The translations under genes were made by a program, and so were the position numbers. From Bradyrhizobium erythrophlei (lineage in GTDB: Bacteria; Pseudomonadota; Alphaproteobacteria; Rhizobiales; Xanthobacteraceae), in contig NZ_LT670817.1 in assembly GCF_900129425.1 (NCBI RefSeq), positions 8,894,001 to 8,958,000 on the forward strand: a stretch of 64,000 bases of DNA, written 5' to 3'. Below are positions 1 through 8,558 of the stretch, in pieces. How positions within the stretch are numbered: position 1 is the first letter of the stretch; every line of letters starts with the position of its first letter. Under the pieces are notes generated by a model. The model ran no database searches and was not told where the DNA came from. It saw only the letters and a program-made list of their open reading frames with translations.

Positions 1-107
1 ATGATTTCCGGTCCGTCGTCCCTGAAGCGCCGTCCGATCAGAACCTGACCGGCGGCGTTGAACAGGGCGATACCCACATTGGGGCGATAGGGTTTGCTGT
101 CTGTCAT
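1..107 (-). CDS. Nudix hydrolase, RppH-like, N-terminal part (cut by window edge)
   Basis: Only the first 35 codons are inside the window; the gene continues beyond base 1. The start ATG is at 105-107 on the minus strand. The protein begins MTDSKPYRPNVGIALFNAAG and continues with VLIGRR, which matches the start of the Nudix fold of RNA pyrophosphohydrolases and parallels YRTCVGMMLINAAGLVFIGRR in the complete rppH that follows at 352. The Nudix box itself lies outside the window, so function is inferred from the N-terminus only. It appears to be a second RppH-like gene immediately downstream of rppH in the same orientation. Confidence 0.7.
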   Translation of the reverse strand, partial: MTDSKPYRPNVGIALFNAAGQVLIGRRFRDDGPEI

Positions 108-113
108 TGTGGC

Positions 114-320
114 CTAAAGCGTGATGAGATGAGGTTAGATTCGACGCAGCGGAAACTTTACCTCTCCCATAGGGAGAGGTCGGCGCGTAGCGCCGGGTGA
201 GGGGTTACGGTTTATCGTTGGTTCAGCACCCCCTCACCCGATTTGCGGAGTTTATCATCGGGCGGCGCTTCGCGCCGACCCGTTGGCAAATCGACCTCTC
301 CCCGCTGGGGAGAGGTGAAC
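114..320. repeat. Long palindromic intergenic repeat, copy 1
   Basis: This stretch between the two Nudix genes begins taaagcgtgatgagatgagg and contains nested inverted repeats: cctctccc/gggagagg arms at both ends and ccctcacccg against cgggtgaggg. A second copy in the same orientation lies at 2222-2397. The pair therefore brackets rppH plus the polysaccharide deacetylase gene. The structure resembles the REP/BIME-like palindromes common between genes in Bradyrhizobium. This copy has an extra segment (about 247-290, ggcgcttcgcgcc) that the second copy lacks. Confidence 0.8.
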
Positions 321-351
321 CGGAGGGCAGACCGATTCAATCGAAAACCAT

Positions 352-852
352 CTAGCTACCGGCGAGCCTGGAAAATTCCTTGACCACGCGCTCGTAGACC
401 GGGCGCTTGAACGGAACGATCAGGTCAGGAAGATTCTTCATCGGCTCCCAGCGCCAGCTGACGAACTCCGCCTTGTGGCCGCCGGGGCTGGCGACGTTGA
501 TCTCGTCGTCCTTGCCGGTGAAACGAACTGCGAACCATTTCTGCCGCTGGCCCCGGTAGCGGCCCTTCCAAGCCCGCCCGGCGACGGTACGCGGAATGTC
601 GTAGATCAGCCAGTCCGCGATCTCCCCGAGTTTCTCGACCGACCGGACGCTGGTTTCCTCATAGAGCTCGCGCTTCGCGGCCGCCCAGGTGTCCTCGCCG
701 GGATCGACGCCGCCTTGCGGCATCTGCCAGACATGGGATTCGTCGACGTGTTCGATACCGCCGGCACGACGCCCGATGAAGACCAGCCCGGCCGCGTTGA
801 TCAGCATCATGCCCACGCATGTTCGATAGGGCAGGTCTTCGTAGCGTGCCAT
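352..852 (-). CDS. rppH: RNA pyrophosphohydrolase RppH (Nudix)
   Basis: RppH removes pyrophosphate from the 5' triphosphate end of mRNA, the step that opens transcripts to 5'-end-dependent RNase E decay. The Nudix box is present as GGVDPGEDTWAAAKRELYEE, with the REL-x-EE metal-binding core intact. The reading frame could extend to 924, but the ATG at 850-852 (MARYEDLPYRTCVGMML) is chosen because it matches the usual alphaproteobacterial RppH start and gives 166 residues, the usual length. The upstream 24 codons are Arg-rich and look untranslated. A second RppH-like gene lies downstream at 1-107. Confidence 0.92.
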   Translation of the reverse strand: MARYEDLPYRTCVGMMLINAAGLVFIGRRAGGIEHVDESHVWQMPQGGVDPGEDTWAAAKRELYEETSVRSVEKLGEIADWLIYDIPRTVAGRAWKGRYRGQRQKWFAVRFTGKDDEINVASPGGHKAEFVSWRWEPMKNLPDLIVPFKRPVYERVVKEFSRLAGS

Positions 853-934
853 TCCGTCAAAGCCTTTTGCGGTCACACGGCCGGTTTGACGGGCGAGACC
901 CTTTCGGGTCCGAAGTCGCGCCAATCGGTTGATC

Positions 935-2140
935 CTAGCCGGATCTTGATTTCAGCATTGCGGTTGTCAATGGCACAAGCATAATCCCACGGCTTTCGAG
1001 CGTTTTCGTCCAGGCTCCGATCCGCTCGATCGAGATCGGCAGCGCCGAGGCGATGCCGACCGCGGTTCCGCGTTCCTTCGCCAGATTTTCAAGCTTTGCC
1101 AGCACCCGGTCGATCTCCGCCGATGTCGGTACCGCATCGATGGTGAAATCGGCCTTGGCGAAAGGCATCGCCTGGCTTGCCGCCAATGTGGAGGCGACGC
1201 TGCGCGGCGCCGAGCCGTCGTCGAAATAACCGAGCCCGCGCTTGGCGGCCTCGCGGATGATGGGCTGCATCACCGCATCGGCGACGACGAAGCGCGCGCC
1301 CATGAAATTGGCGATCCCGGCATAACCCTGGAAGCGGCTGAGGTGCCAGTACATCCGGTCGAGGTTCTGCTCGGGCGCAAGCGTCGTCAGCAAGGTCTGC
1401 GGGCCGGGGTCGTTGTCGGGATAATCGAACGGCTCCATCGGAATCTGCAGCAGGATCTCGTGGCGCTGGGCGCGCGCCCGTTCGGCCAGCTTGCCCGGAT
1501 CCGAGCCGTAGGGCGTGAAGGCCAGCGTCACCGCGGCCGGCAGTTTCATGATGGCGTCGGTGGTCTTGGCCGCGCCGACGCCAAGCCCACCGATCACGAT
1601 GGCGACCACCGGCATTTTTGCAGCTTTGGCACGATCGGCTTCGGCGGCGTAGACCGTGAATGGCTTCAGCCCGTCCGACACCACCGGGATCATGCCGTAA
1701 CGGGATTTTTCCAGCAGGCGCTGATCGATCCCGGCCATCATGACCGGCGCGGCTTCGGCCCCGGCCTGATCCGCACCCTCGCCCGATATCACGACGTCGT
1801 GGCGTGTGCCGCTGGAGCCGTCGATAATGGTGACGGTCATTGGCCCGGCCGGTGCTGCCTGCTTGGCCACGGATGCCGCGGCGGGGGGCGCAGCGGTGCT
1901 TGGGAGCGTCTCGGCAGGTTTTTCGGTCCCAGGGATTGGCTGACGCAGCGCGATGCGCGCGATCGGCTCGCCGCCCAGCGGATTGTCATTGAAAATGGCG
2001 AAGCCAACGAAGGTAACCAGAAACAGGCCCAGCAGCACGGCGACCGCCTGGGTTCCGGTAAACGGCAGCCGATAGGGGCGCTTTCGGCGCGCCGTCTTCT
2101 GTCCGAGCGGCGTGCTCAGATCGTCGGCCGTCTCTACCAT
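935..2140 (-). CDS. Divergent polysaccharide deacetylase family protein (YibQ/DUF610 type)
   Basis: About 401 residues from the ATG at 2138-2140, which has a good ribosome site (ggggaggtcc) directly upstream; the open frame extends to a GTG at 2176. The N-terminus is short, cytoplasmic and basic, followed by one membrane segment (AVAVLLGLFLVTFVGFAIF), a Pro/Ala-rich periplasmic linker, and a C-terminal domain of about 220 residues starting near VVAIVIGGLGVGAAKT. The domain is the divergent polysaccharide deacetylase (DUF610) family, often found next to envC and ctpA as it is here. Substrate is unproven; a role in the cell envelope is inferred from family and neighbours. Confidence 0.88.
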   Translation of the reverse strand: MVETADDLSTPLGQKTARRKRPYRLPFTGTQAVAVLLGLFLVTFVGFAIFNDNPLGGEPIARIALRQPIPGTEKPAETLPSTAAPPAAASVAKQAAPAGPMTVTIIDGSSGTRHDVVISGEGADQAGAEAAPVMMAGIDQRLLEKSRYGMIPVVSDGLKPFTVYAAEADRAKAAKMPVVAIVIGGLGVGAAKTTDAIMKLPAAVTLAFTPYGSDPGKLAERARAQRHEILLQIPMEPFDYPDNDPGPQTLLTTLAPEQNLDRMYWHLSRFQGYAGIANFMGARFVVADAVMQPIIREAAKRGLGYFDDGSAPRSVASTLAASQAMPFAKADFTIDAVPTSAEIDRVLAKLENLAKERGTAVGIASALPISIERIGAWTKTLESRGIMLVPLTTAMLKSRSG

Positions 2141-2221
2141 GGACCTCCCCGAATCAACCGGGGCCGACGATACCACGGCGGGGCAAGCCCGCGGCAGTTC
2201 CGCACGCGTTCGCTCGCCGCG

Positions 2222-2397
2222 CTAAAGCGTGATGAGATGAGGTTAGGTTGAACTGCGGCGCAGCGGAGATTTTACCTCTCCCATAGGGAGAGGTCGGCGC
2301 GTAGCGCCGGGTGAGGGGTTACGGTCTATCGTTGATGCAGCGCCCCCTCACCCGATTTGCTGCGCAAATCGACCTCTCCCCGCTGGGGAGAGTTGAA
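2222..2397. repeat. Long palindromic intergenic repeat, copy 2
   Basis: Direct-orientation second copy of the element at 114-320, sharing the leading taaagcgtgatgagatgagg, the cctctcccatagggagaggt hairpin and the closing cctctccccgctggggagag hairpin. It sits between ctpA and the deacetylase gene. Compared with copy 1 it has gatttgctgcgcaaatcg in place of a longer interrupted arm, so it is probably closer to the intact form. Confidence 0.8.
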
Positions 2398-2444
2398 GGT
2401 TACCCATCCGTCCGCTGGACAACGTCCGCGGGAACAAGGCTGCC

Positions 2445-2478
2445 AAACAAAAAGGACGGCCCGAAGGCCGCCCTTTCG
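2445..2478 (-). terminator. Rho-independent terminator after ctpA
   Basis: Read on the minus strand this is GGGCGGCC, loop TTCG, GGCCGTCC, followed by TTTTTG. The 8-bp stem has one G-U pair. It lies about 25 bases past the ctpA stop, so it probably ends the envC-ctpA transcript before the palindromic repeat. Confidence 0.8.
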
Positions 2479-2501
2479 CAAACGCCGTCAGCGCACTTGT
2501 T

Positions 2502-3872
2502 TCAGTTCGCATCCTTGGTGGGCTTGTTGTCGATCGCAGCCTTGTCGCCGTTGACCGGCGGCGTAGCCGGCGTGGTGGCGCTCGACTTGATGCCGTGCAG
2601 CAGATCATCCGCCACTTTCAAAGCCTTGTCGTCCTTGGCGTCCGGCGGCACGTAGGATTGCGAGCCGGTCTTCTCGTCGCCCTCGGACTTCAGATGACCG
2701 CGCAGCGAGGCTTCGCCCTTGGTGTCGGTCCGCGACTTCAACTCATCGGGCACGTCCTGCAGCACCTCGATATCGGGAACGATGCCCTTGGCCTGGATCG
2801 ATTTGCCCGATGGCGTGAAGTAGCGCGCGGTGGTGAGCCGCAACGCGCCGTTGCCGGAGCCGAGCGGAATGATGGTCTGCACCGAGCCCTTGCCGAACGA
2901 ACGGGTGCCGACCAGCGTTGCGCGCTTGTGGTCCTGCAACGCGCCGGCGACGATTTCGGAAGCCGATGCCGAGCCGCCGTTGATCAGAACGATCAGCGGC
3001 TTGCCCTTGGCCAGGTCGCCCGGATGGGCGGCGCGGCGCTGGGTTTCCTCGGCGTTGCGGCCGCGGGTCGAGACGATCTCGCCGCGTTCGAGGAAGGTGT
3101 CGGAAACCGTTACCGCCTCTTCCAGCAATCCGCCGGGATTGTTGCGCAGGTCGATGATGAAGCCCTTCAGCTTGGCGTCGCCGATCTGCGTGGTCAGGTT
3201 GGCGATTTCCCGCTTCAGGCCTTCGGTGGTCTGTTCATTGAAAGTGGTGATGCGGATATAGCCGATATCGTCAGCTTCGACATGCGCGCGCACCGAGCGG
3301 ACACGGATGTTGTCGCGCACCAGCGTGACGTCGATCGGGTTGTCCTGACCCTTGCGGATGATCTTCAGCTTGATCTTGGTATTGACCGGCCCGCGCATTT
3401 TCTCGACGGCCTGATTCAGGGTGAGGCCCTGCACGGCTTCGTCGTCGAGATTGGTGATGATGTCGTTGGCCATGATGCCGGCCTTGGAGGCGGGCGTGTC
3501 ATCGATCGGCGAGACCACCTTGATCAGGCCATCTTCCATCGTGACTTCGATGCCGAGACCGCCGAATTCGCCGCGGGTCTGCACCTGCATGTCGCGGAAG
3601 CTCTTGGCGTCCATGTAGCTGGAATGCGGATCGAGGCCGGACAGCATGCCGCTGATGGCGGATTCGACCAGCTTGCTGTCGTCAGGCTTCTCGACGTAGT
3701 CGCTGCGCACCCGCTCGAACACGTCGCCGAACAGATTGAGCTGGCGATAGGTGTCCGAGGTCGAGGCACGCGCACTCGATCCCATGAACACCGAGCGCGG
3801 CTGGGTCACGAACAGCATCAATGCCGCGCCGGTGGCGGCGCTGAGGAGAATTACAGAAGTCTTGCGCATCAT
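2502..3872 (-). CDS. ctpA: Carboxy-terminal processing peptidase (S41) CtpA
   Basis: Periplasmic serine protease of the C-terminal processing family. A signal/anchor segment (VILLSAATGAALMLFV) is followed by a PDZ domain (roughly residues 85-170, with GLGIEV and the GIMANDIITNLD turn) and the S41 catalytic domain. The catalytic serine is in NGGSASASEIVAGAL and the lysine in GTRSFGKGSVQTI, so the Ser-Lys dyad is intact. The start overlaps the stop of the upstream envC-like gene by four bases (ATGA), with an ATGATG double start. Translational coupling and a joint role in controlling peptidoglycan hydrolases are inferred. Confidence 0.93.
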   Translation of the reverse strand: MMRKTSVILLSAATGAALMLFVTQPRSVFMGSSARASTSDTYRQLNLFGDVFERVRSDYVEKPDDSKLVESAISGMLSGLDPHSSYMDAKSFRDMQVQTRGEFGGLGIEVTMEDGLIKVVSPIDDTPASKAGIMANDIITNLDDEAVQGLTLNQAVEKMRGPVNTKIKLKIIRKGQDNPIDVTLVRDNIRVRSVRAHVEADDIGYIRITTFNEQTTEGLKREIANLTTQIGDAKLKGFIIDLRNNPGGLLEEAVTVSDTFLERGEIVSTRGRNAEETQRRAAHPGDLAKGKPLIVLINGGSASASEIVAGALQDHKRATLVGTRSFGKGSVQTIIPLGSGNGALRLTTARYFTPSGKSIQAKGIVPDIEVLQDVPDELKSRTDTKGEASLRGHLKSEGDEKTGSQSYVPPDAKDDKALKVADDLLHGIKSSATTPATPPVNGDKAAIDNKPTKDAN

Positions 3873-5251
3873 CCGCGAACCTTTTCGCCTTCACTTGCGG
3901 CCCACCATGGACCTGGATCGATTGGAGTGCCGTCCTTACGGAACTCGACATAGAGCACGGGCTGACTCGCATTGGTCGCGAGGATAGCTGCGACCTGGGA
4001 GGTCGTCCCCATGGTCGCGACCGGCTCCCCCGTAAGTACAAACTGGCCGATGTTAACCGAAATGCGCTCCATCCCGGCGATCAGCACATGATACCCGCCC
4101 CCGGCATTGAGGATCAAGAGTTGTCCGTAGCTGCGAAACGGCCCGGCGTAAACAACCCATCCATCACACGGTGTTGTGACCTGGGCCCCCGCCCTGGCCG
4201 CCAAAGAAATGCCCTTTTCTACGCCACCCGAGCCATCGGAACTGCCAAATTCGCGAATCTTGACGCCGTTAACCGGTAACGCGAATAAACCCTTGGCGGA
4301 CGCAAAGGCAATGGCCGGACTCATGCGGGCCGGGTCCTTCAGCGCTCCCAGATTTGGCTTGCCGTTGATGGTGGCCGGAGCGCCCTGCAGGCTGGCCGTC
4401 TCCGCCGCCTTCGCGGCGCTCTTCAGATCCTGCTCCATTTTGGCGATCAGGCCCTGCAGGCTGTCGACCTGCTTGGACAGCGCAATGGCGCGCGCGCCTT
4501 CCGCCTCCATGTCCTTCTCGATCGAATTCTGCTTTCGCTGACGTTCGTCGACCAGCGCGGCGAGCCGGGTTTGGTCGTCCCCGAGTTTGTCACGGTCCAG
4601 CGCGAGCTGATCACGCTCGGTGGCGATGTCTTTGCGAAGCGCAATTAGCTCCGTGAGATCGCCGGCCAGTTTCTCAGCCCGTGCCCGCAACTCAGGCACC
4701 ACCGATCCGAGCAACATCGCGGTGCGAAGCGATTGCAACGCATCTTCCGGCCTGACCAGCAGGGCCGGAGGGGTACGTCGTCCCGCGCGCTGCAGAGCCG
4801 CCAGCACCTCGACGATCTCGGAGCGACGCGAATCGAGCGAGGCGCGAATCTGCTGCTCGCGTGTATCGAGCGGGCGCAGCCGCGCCTCGGCGTCGCCGAT
4901 CCTGGTCTCGACGCTGCGCACCTGGGCGGCGATGTCGATCAGTTGCTGGTTGAGCTTGCTGCGGTCCTGACCGATCGCCGCGATATCGGCCTTGAGCTTC
5001 TCCTGCAGGTCCGCCGCGTTTTTCTGCTGCGTACGGGCGGCCTCGAGTTCCTGCTCGCGCGCCTTGATGGCGTCCGGTGCGGAGGCCGTCGCCTGCGGCG
5101 TTGCGGCTGCGACCTGCGCGGCCGCGGGCGCCAGGCTGATCCCGGCAAAGCCTGCGGACAACAACGCGATGGAAAAGGGAATGCGGATGGAAGATCGCTG
5201 GCCGCGACTGGCGGTGTCAGAGTACGACTGAATGTTCAACGCTGGCTGCAT
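3869..5251 (-). CDS. Murein hydrolase activator, EnvC-like M23 family protein
   Basis: A 460-residue exported protein: signal peptide (IPFSIALLSAGFAGISLAPAAAQ), then a long coiled coil (about residues 60-280, rich in Ala, Glu, Lys and Arg heptads), then a C-terminal LytM/M23 domain from about residue 330. The LytM metal ligands look degenerate: the position of HKGIDI reads EKGISLAAR. This is what EnvC-type activators of amidases show, rather than active endopeptidases. Its stop overlaps the ctpA start. Expected role: activating an N-acetylmuramoyl-L-alanine amidase during cell division; the partner amidase is not in the window. Confidence 0.88.
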   Translation of the reverse strand: MQPALNIQSYSDTASRGQRSSIRIPFSIALLSAGFAGISLAPAAAQVAAATPQATASAPDAIKAREQELEAARTQQKNAADLQEKLKADIAAIGQDRSKLNQQLIDIAAQVRSVETRIGDAEARLRPLDTREQQIRASLDSRRSEIVEVLAALQRAGRRTPPALLVRPEDALQSLRTAMLLGSVVPELRARAEKLAGDLTELIALRKDIATERDQLALDRDKLGDDQTRLAALVDERQRKQNSIEKDMEAEGARAIALSKQVDSLQGLIAKMEQDLKSAAKAAETASLQGAPATINGKPNLGALKDPARMSPAIAFASAKGLFALPVNGVKIREFGSSDGSGGVEKGISLAARAGAQVTTPCDGWVVYAGPFRSYGQLLILNAGGGYHVLIAGMERISVNIGQFVLTGEPVATMGTTSQVAAILATNASQPVLYVEFRKDGTPIDPGPWWAASEGEKVRG

Positions 5252-5293
5252 CTAGACCGAATCAGTGCTTTCGAGAGTTTGCGCCGCCGTGGC

Positions 5294-5776
5294 TTATGCC
5301 CGGTGATAAGGGTGGCCTGCCAAAATGGTCGCGGCCCGATAAATCTGTTCCAGGAGCATGACGCGAACCATTTGATGCGGCCAGGTCGCAGAGCCGAACG
5401 CAATCCCAACTTTTGCCTTGCGCCTTAAATCGGGCGAAAGTCCGTCCGCGCCGCCGATTACGAAAATAGTATGGGCGACCGACGCGTCCCGCCAGTGGCC
5501 AAGATGCCGGGCAAAAGCCGCGCTGTCGATATTGTCGCCACGCTCATCCAGGGCCACCAGGACCGATTTCTCGGGAATCGCCGCCGAAATCGCCGCCGCC
5601 TCCTCGGCCATGCGGGTGATGGCGTCGCGGGCACGGCTCTCCGGAATCTCCCGAATATCCAGCCCCCGAAAGCCGAGTTTACGGCCGATGTCGTCGAATC
5701 GCTCGCGATAGCGCTCGCACAGTTCCCGCTCCGGGCCCTGCTTCAGCCGGCCGATGGCAATGACGACGACGCGCAT
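5294..5776 (-). CDS. rlmH: 23S rRNA (pseudouridine1915-N3)-methyltransferase RlmH
   Basis: A 160-residue SPOUT methyltransferase that modifies pseudouridine 1915 in helix 69 of 23S rRNA on assembled 70S ribosomes. The family signature is clear: the N-terminal MRVVVIAIGRLKQGPE, LDERG in the middle, the glycine-rich TIFVIGGADGLS, and the C-terminal LEQIYRAATILAGHPYHR that forms the knotted SAM site. It follows rsfS with a gap of about 50 bases; the rsfS-rlmH order is common in bacteria, so a shared transcript for ribosome maturation is likely. Confidence 0.95.
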   Translation of the reverse strand: MRVVVIAIGRLKQGPERELCERYRERFDDIGRKLGFRGLDIREIPESRARDAITRMAEEAAAISAAIPEKSVLVALDERGDNIDSAAFARHLGHWRDASVAHTIFVIGGADGLSPDLRRKAKVGIAFGSATWPHQMVRVMLLEQIYRAATILAGHPYHRA

Positions 5777-5825
5777 GAGCGCAACGCTACCATGCGCTCA
5801 GCCGATTCCCCATCGGCTCGATAAC

Positions 5826-6251
5826 TCAGATCGCCTTCACCGCCGCCGTCGGGCCCTGCGTCCACAATCTTTCCAGATTGTAGAATTCGCGCACCTCGGG
5901 TCTGAACACGTGCACGATCACATCGCCGGAATCGATCAGCACCCAATCGCAATTGGGCAAGCCCTCGATGTGGAGGCTTGTGATTCCGGTTTCCTTGAGA
6001 CCCTTGGCGACATTTTCCGCGATCGCGCCGACGTGCCGGTTGGCCCGGCCCGAGGTGACGATCATGTAATCGGAAAATGCGGATTTGCCGCGAAGGTCGA
6101 TGGTGACCGTTTCTTCCGCCTTCATATCGTCGAGGCGGGAGAGGATCATATTCAGCGTCTTGTCGGCGTCGGGTTGCGCCTTCAAGGCCGCGGCTTGTGT
6201 CGATGTTTTACGCGCGGTTTTAGGTGCCTTGGGTAAAACAGACTTGGACAA
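5826..6251 (-). CDS. rsfS: Ribosome silencing factor RsfS
   Basis: RsfS binds L14 on the 50S subunit and blocks subunit joining when nutrients are short. The conserved core is present: FSDYMIVTSGRANRHV, HIEGLPNCDWVLIDSGDVIV and VREFYNLERLW. The start is uncertain because no in-frame ATG exists before codon 35. Coordinates here use a TTG at 6249-6251. A CTG at 6264-6266 lies about seven bases after an aagga motif and may be the true start, giving a protein beginning ATSVLSKSV. An internal ATG (MILSRLDD) at 6149 would give only the core domain. Confidence 0.9.
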   Translation of the reverse strand: MSKSVLPKAPKTARKTSTQAAALKAQPDADKTLNMILSRLDDMKAEETVTIDLRGKSAFSDYMIVTSGRANRHVGAIAENVAKGLKETGITSLHIEGLPNCDWVLIDSGDVIVHVFRPEVREFYNLERLWTQGPTAAVKAI

Positions 6252-6372
6252 TACAGATGTGGCCAGGGACCATTCCTTTCACTGTATCGCGGACACCGAA
6301 TCCTTCGGCCGCCCGCCCGCTATATTAGGCATGTGGGGTTAATGGTTTCAATATTCCAGTGAAGGCTATCAC

Positions 6373-7032
6373 TCACTTTGTCCTCCAGCTGCCGTCCGGG
6401 TTCCGAAGCCCGGTCGATGACAGGCTCAATTTCATGCCGGTGAGAAAGACCCAGGCCGGCGCGCGCCGGTCCGCCAGCCTGCCGGCCTGATTTTCAGGCA
6501 GCCGATAGCGCGCCAGCGCCTGGGCTGCGGGCGCGGCCAGTGCGCGAAAACTTTGCGGCGGACGGTCGATCACGGCAATCGGCACCTCGGAGGCGATGCG
6601 CCGCCAGTTCTGCCAGCGATGAAATTGCGCGAGATTGTCGGCGCCCATGATCCAGACAAAACGCAGGCCGGAAGCACGCCGGCGCAGGTAACTGATCGTG
6701 TCGACGGTATACCGCGTTCCGATGACGGATTCGAGACAGCTGACGTCGATGCGCGGATCGTCGGCCATTCGGCGCGCGGCCTCGGCGCGTTCATCGAGAT
6801 CGTGCACTCCGCCGGGAGCCTTCAACGGATTGCCCGGACTCACCAGCCACCACACGCGGTCGAGCTCCAATCGCTTGATCGCGAACAGGCTAATGGCGCG
6901 ATGCGCGACGTGAGGCGGATTGAACGAGCCGCCGAGCAGGCCGATGCGCATGCCGTTGGTGTAGAGCGGGATGGCCTGAGAGAGCGATTGCGACGCGACT
7001 GGAGTTTGTTTCAACTCAACCACCGCATGCAC
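6373..7032 (-). CDS. nadD: Nicotinate-nucleotide adenylyltransferase NadD
   Basis: Transfers AMP to nicotinate mononucleotide to give deamido-NAD in NAD synthesis. The nucleotidyltransferase signature GLLGGSFNPPHVAHRAIS carries the HxxH adenylyl-binding motif. IMGADNLAQFHRWQNWRRI is the conserved central NadD motif, and LSSTGLR near the end matches the ISSTxIR loop. The first 27 residues before MRIGLLGG are poorly conserved, so the start at 6951 is possible. It sits in the usual alphaproteobacterial chain proB-proA-nadD-rsfS-rlmH. Confidence 0.93.
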   Translation of the reverse strand: MHAVVELKQTPVASQSLSQAIPLYTNGMRIGLLGGSFNPPHVAHRAISLFAIKRLELDRVWWLVSPGNPLKAPGGVHDLDERAEAARRMADDPRIDVSCLESVIGTRYTVDTISYLRRRASGLRFVWIMGADNLAQFHRWQNWRRIASEVPIAVIDRPPQSFRALAAPAAQALARYRLPENQAGRLADRRAPAWVFLTGMKLSLSSTGLRNPDGSWRTK

Positions 7033-7126
7033 AAGACTTTTTTGTTTGACGCGTTTTCATCACGCCGACCGGGTACCACCCCGGATCGCGTCCGGGGCAG
7101 ACTTTCGCTTGAAAACGCTCTGGCCT

Positions 7127-8419
7127 TCACGGCCGGGTCTGCCCGGTGCCGTGGACGCGATATTTGAAGCTGGTGAGCTGTTCGGCGCCGACCGGGCCGC
7201 GGGCGTGAAATTTCCCGGTGGCGATGCCGATTTCCGCGCCGAAGCCGAATTCGCCGCCGTCGGCGAACTGGGTTGATGCGTTATGCAGCACGATCGCCGA
7301 ATCGACCTCGTTGAGAAATTTGCGGGCGGCGGCTTCGTCTTCCGTCACGATCGCGTCGGTGTGGCGCGAACCGTGGTCGTGAATATGCGCGATCGCCTCG
7401 TCGACGCCGTCGACCACTTTCGCGGTAATGATCGCGTCCTCGTATTCGGTATCCCAGTCTTCATCGGTGGCCGGCCTCACCCTGTCGTCGGCGCGCTGCA
7501 CGGCGCTGTCGCCCCGTACCTCGCAACCGGCGTCGATCAGCATCTCGATCAGCGGCTTGAGCGTCGTCGACGCGCCGGCGCGATCGACCAGCAAGGTTTC
7601 GGCAGCCCCGCAGACGCCCGGGCGCCGCATCTTGGCGTTCAGCACGATCGACTTCGCCATTTCGAGATTGGCCGCGTGATCGACATAGACGTGGTTGACG
7701 CCTTCCAGATGCGCGAACACCGGCACCCGCGCCTCGGCTTCGACGCGTGCGACGAGGCTCTTGCCGCCGCGCGGCACGATCACGTCGACGCCGCCGTTCA
7801 ATCCGCTCAAGAGGAGTCCGACCGCCGCGCGGTCGCGGGTCGGCACCAGCGTGATCGACGCCTCGGGCAGACCGGCTTCGCGCAATCCCTGCACCAGACA
7901 ATCGTGGATCGCGCGGCAGGACCTGAAACTGTCCGAGCCGCCGCGCAGGATCACCGCGTTGCCGGATTTCAGGCACAATACGCCGGCGTCGGCGGTGACG
8001 TTGGGACGGCTTTCGAAGATCACGGCGACGACGCCGAGCGGCACCCTGACGCGCTCGATGGTCATGCCGTTCGGACGCTGCCAGCTCTCGGTCACGACTC
8101 CGATGGGATCGGCGATATCGCGCACGGTCGCGACGCCGTCGGCCATGGCATGGATGCGCGCCTGCGTCAGCATCAACCGATCGATGAAGGCGGCGCTTTC
8201 GCCGCTGGCGCGAGCTTCCGCGACATCCTCGGCATTGGCCGCGAGGATCGCGGATGCATTGGCGCGGATGGCGCTCTCCATCGCATCGAGCGCGCGATTT
8301 TTCTGCTCGGGCGGCGCAAGCGCCAGCACCCGCGCGGCGGCGCGTGCCCGGGTCGCAAGCTCGGTCATCAGGGCCGGCAAATCGACGGTTCCGTCGATTG
8401 CCTGCAGCGGTGCGCTCAT
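7127..8419 (-). CDS. proA: Gamma-glutamyl phosphate reductase ProA
   Basis: Second step of proline synthesis: reduces gamma-glutamyl phosphate to glutamate semialdehyde with NADPH. It has an aldehyde-dehydrogenase fold, with the catalytic cysteine in MRRPGVCGAAETLL. IFESRPNVTADAGVLCLKSG, LRGGSDSFRS and the C-terminal GLGAE-like segment (read here as FGFGAEIGIATGKFHARGPV) are all typical. The ATG at 8417-8419 (MSAPLQAIDG) is preferred over the upstream ATG at 8446; it gives 430 residues, the usual length. It lies downstream of proB in the same direction, separated by a G-rich spacer. Confidence 0.95.
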   Translation of the reverse strand: MSAPLQAIDGTVDLPALMTELATRARAAARVLALAPPEQKNRALDAMESAIRANASAILAANAEDVAEARASGESAAFIDRLMLTQARIHAMADGVATVRDIADPIGVVTESWQRPNGMTIERVRVPLGVVAVIFESRPNVTADAGVLCLKSGNAVILRGGSDSFRSCRAIHDCLVQGLREAGLPEASITLVPTRDRAAVGLLLSGLNGGVDVIVPRGGKSLVARVEAEARVPVFAHLEGVNHVYVDHAANLEMAKSIVLNAKMRRPGVCGAAETLLVDRAGASTTLKPLIEMLIDAGCEVRGDSAVQRADDRVRPATDEDWDTEYEDAIITAKVVDGVDEAIAHIHDHGSRHTDAIVTEDEAAARKFLNEVDSAIVLHNASTQFADGGEFGFGAEIGIATGKFHARGPVGAEQLTSFKYRVHGTGQTRP

Positions 8420-8514
8420 GGCGGTTCCAGTTTCAGTTAAGGTCATGTGCTAGCACGGAAATCCATGTTTTGCGAGGCGCCGGGGGCATGGCTGGCGAGC
8501 GGGCCCGATCTTGC

Positions 8515-8527
8515 GGGGGGGGGGGGG
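8515..8527. repeat. Run of 13 G residues between proB and proA
   Basis: The plus strand shows an uninterrupted tract of 13 G bases in the proB-proA spacer. The spacer is about 140 bases long and otherwise holds no gene. On the mRNA strand this is a C tract lying just downstream of the proB stop. Such tracts are prone to slippage in vivo and to miscounting in sequencing. Confidence 0.9.
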
Positions 8528-8558
8528 TGTGACCGACGCCGGCGGCTCGGTCATTGGC

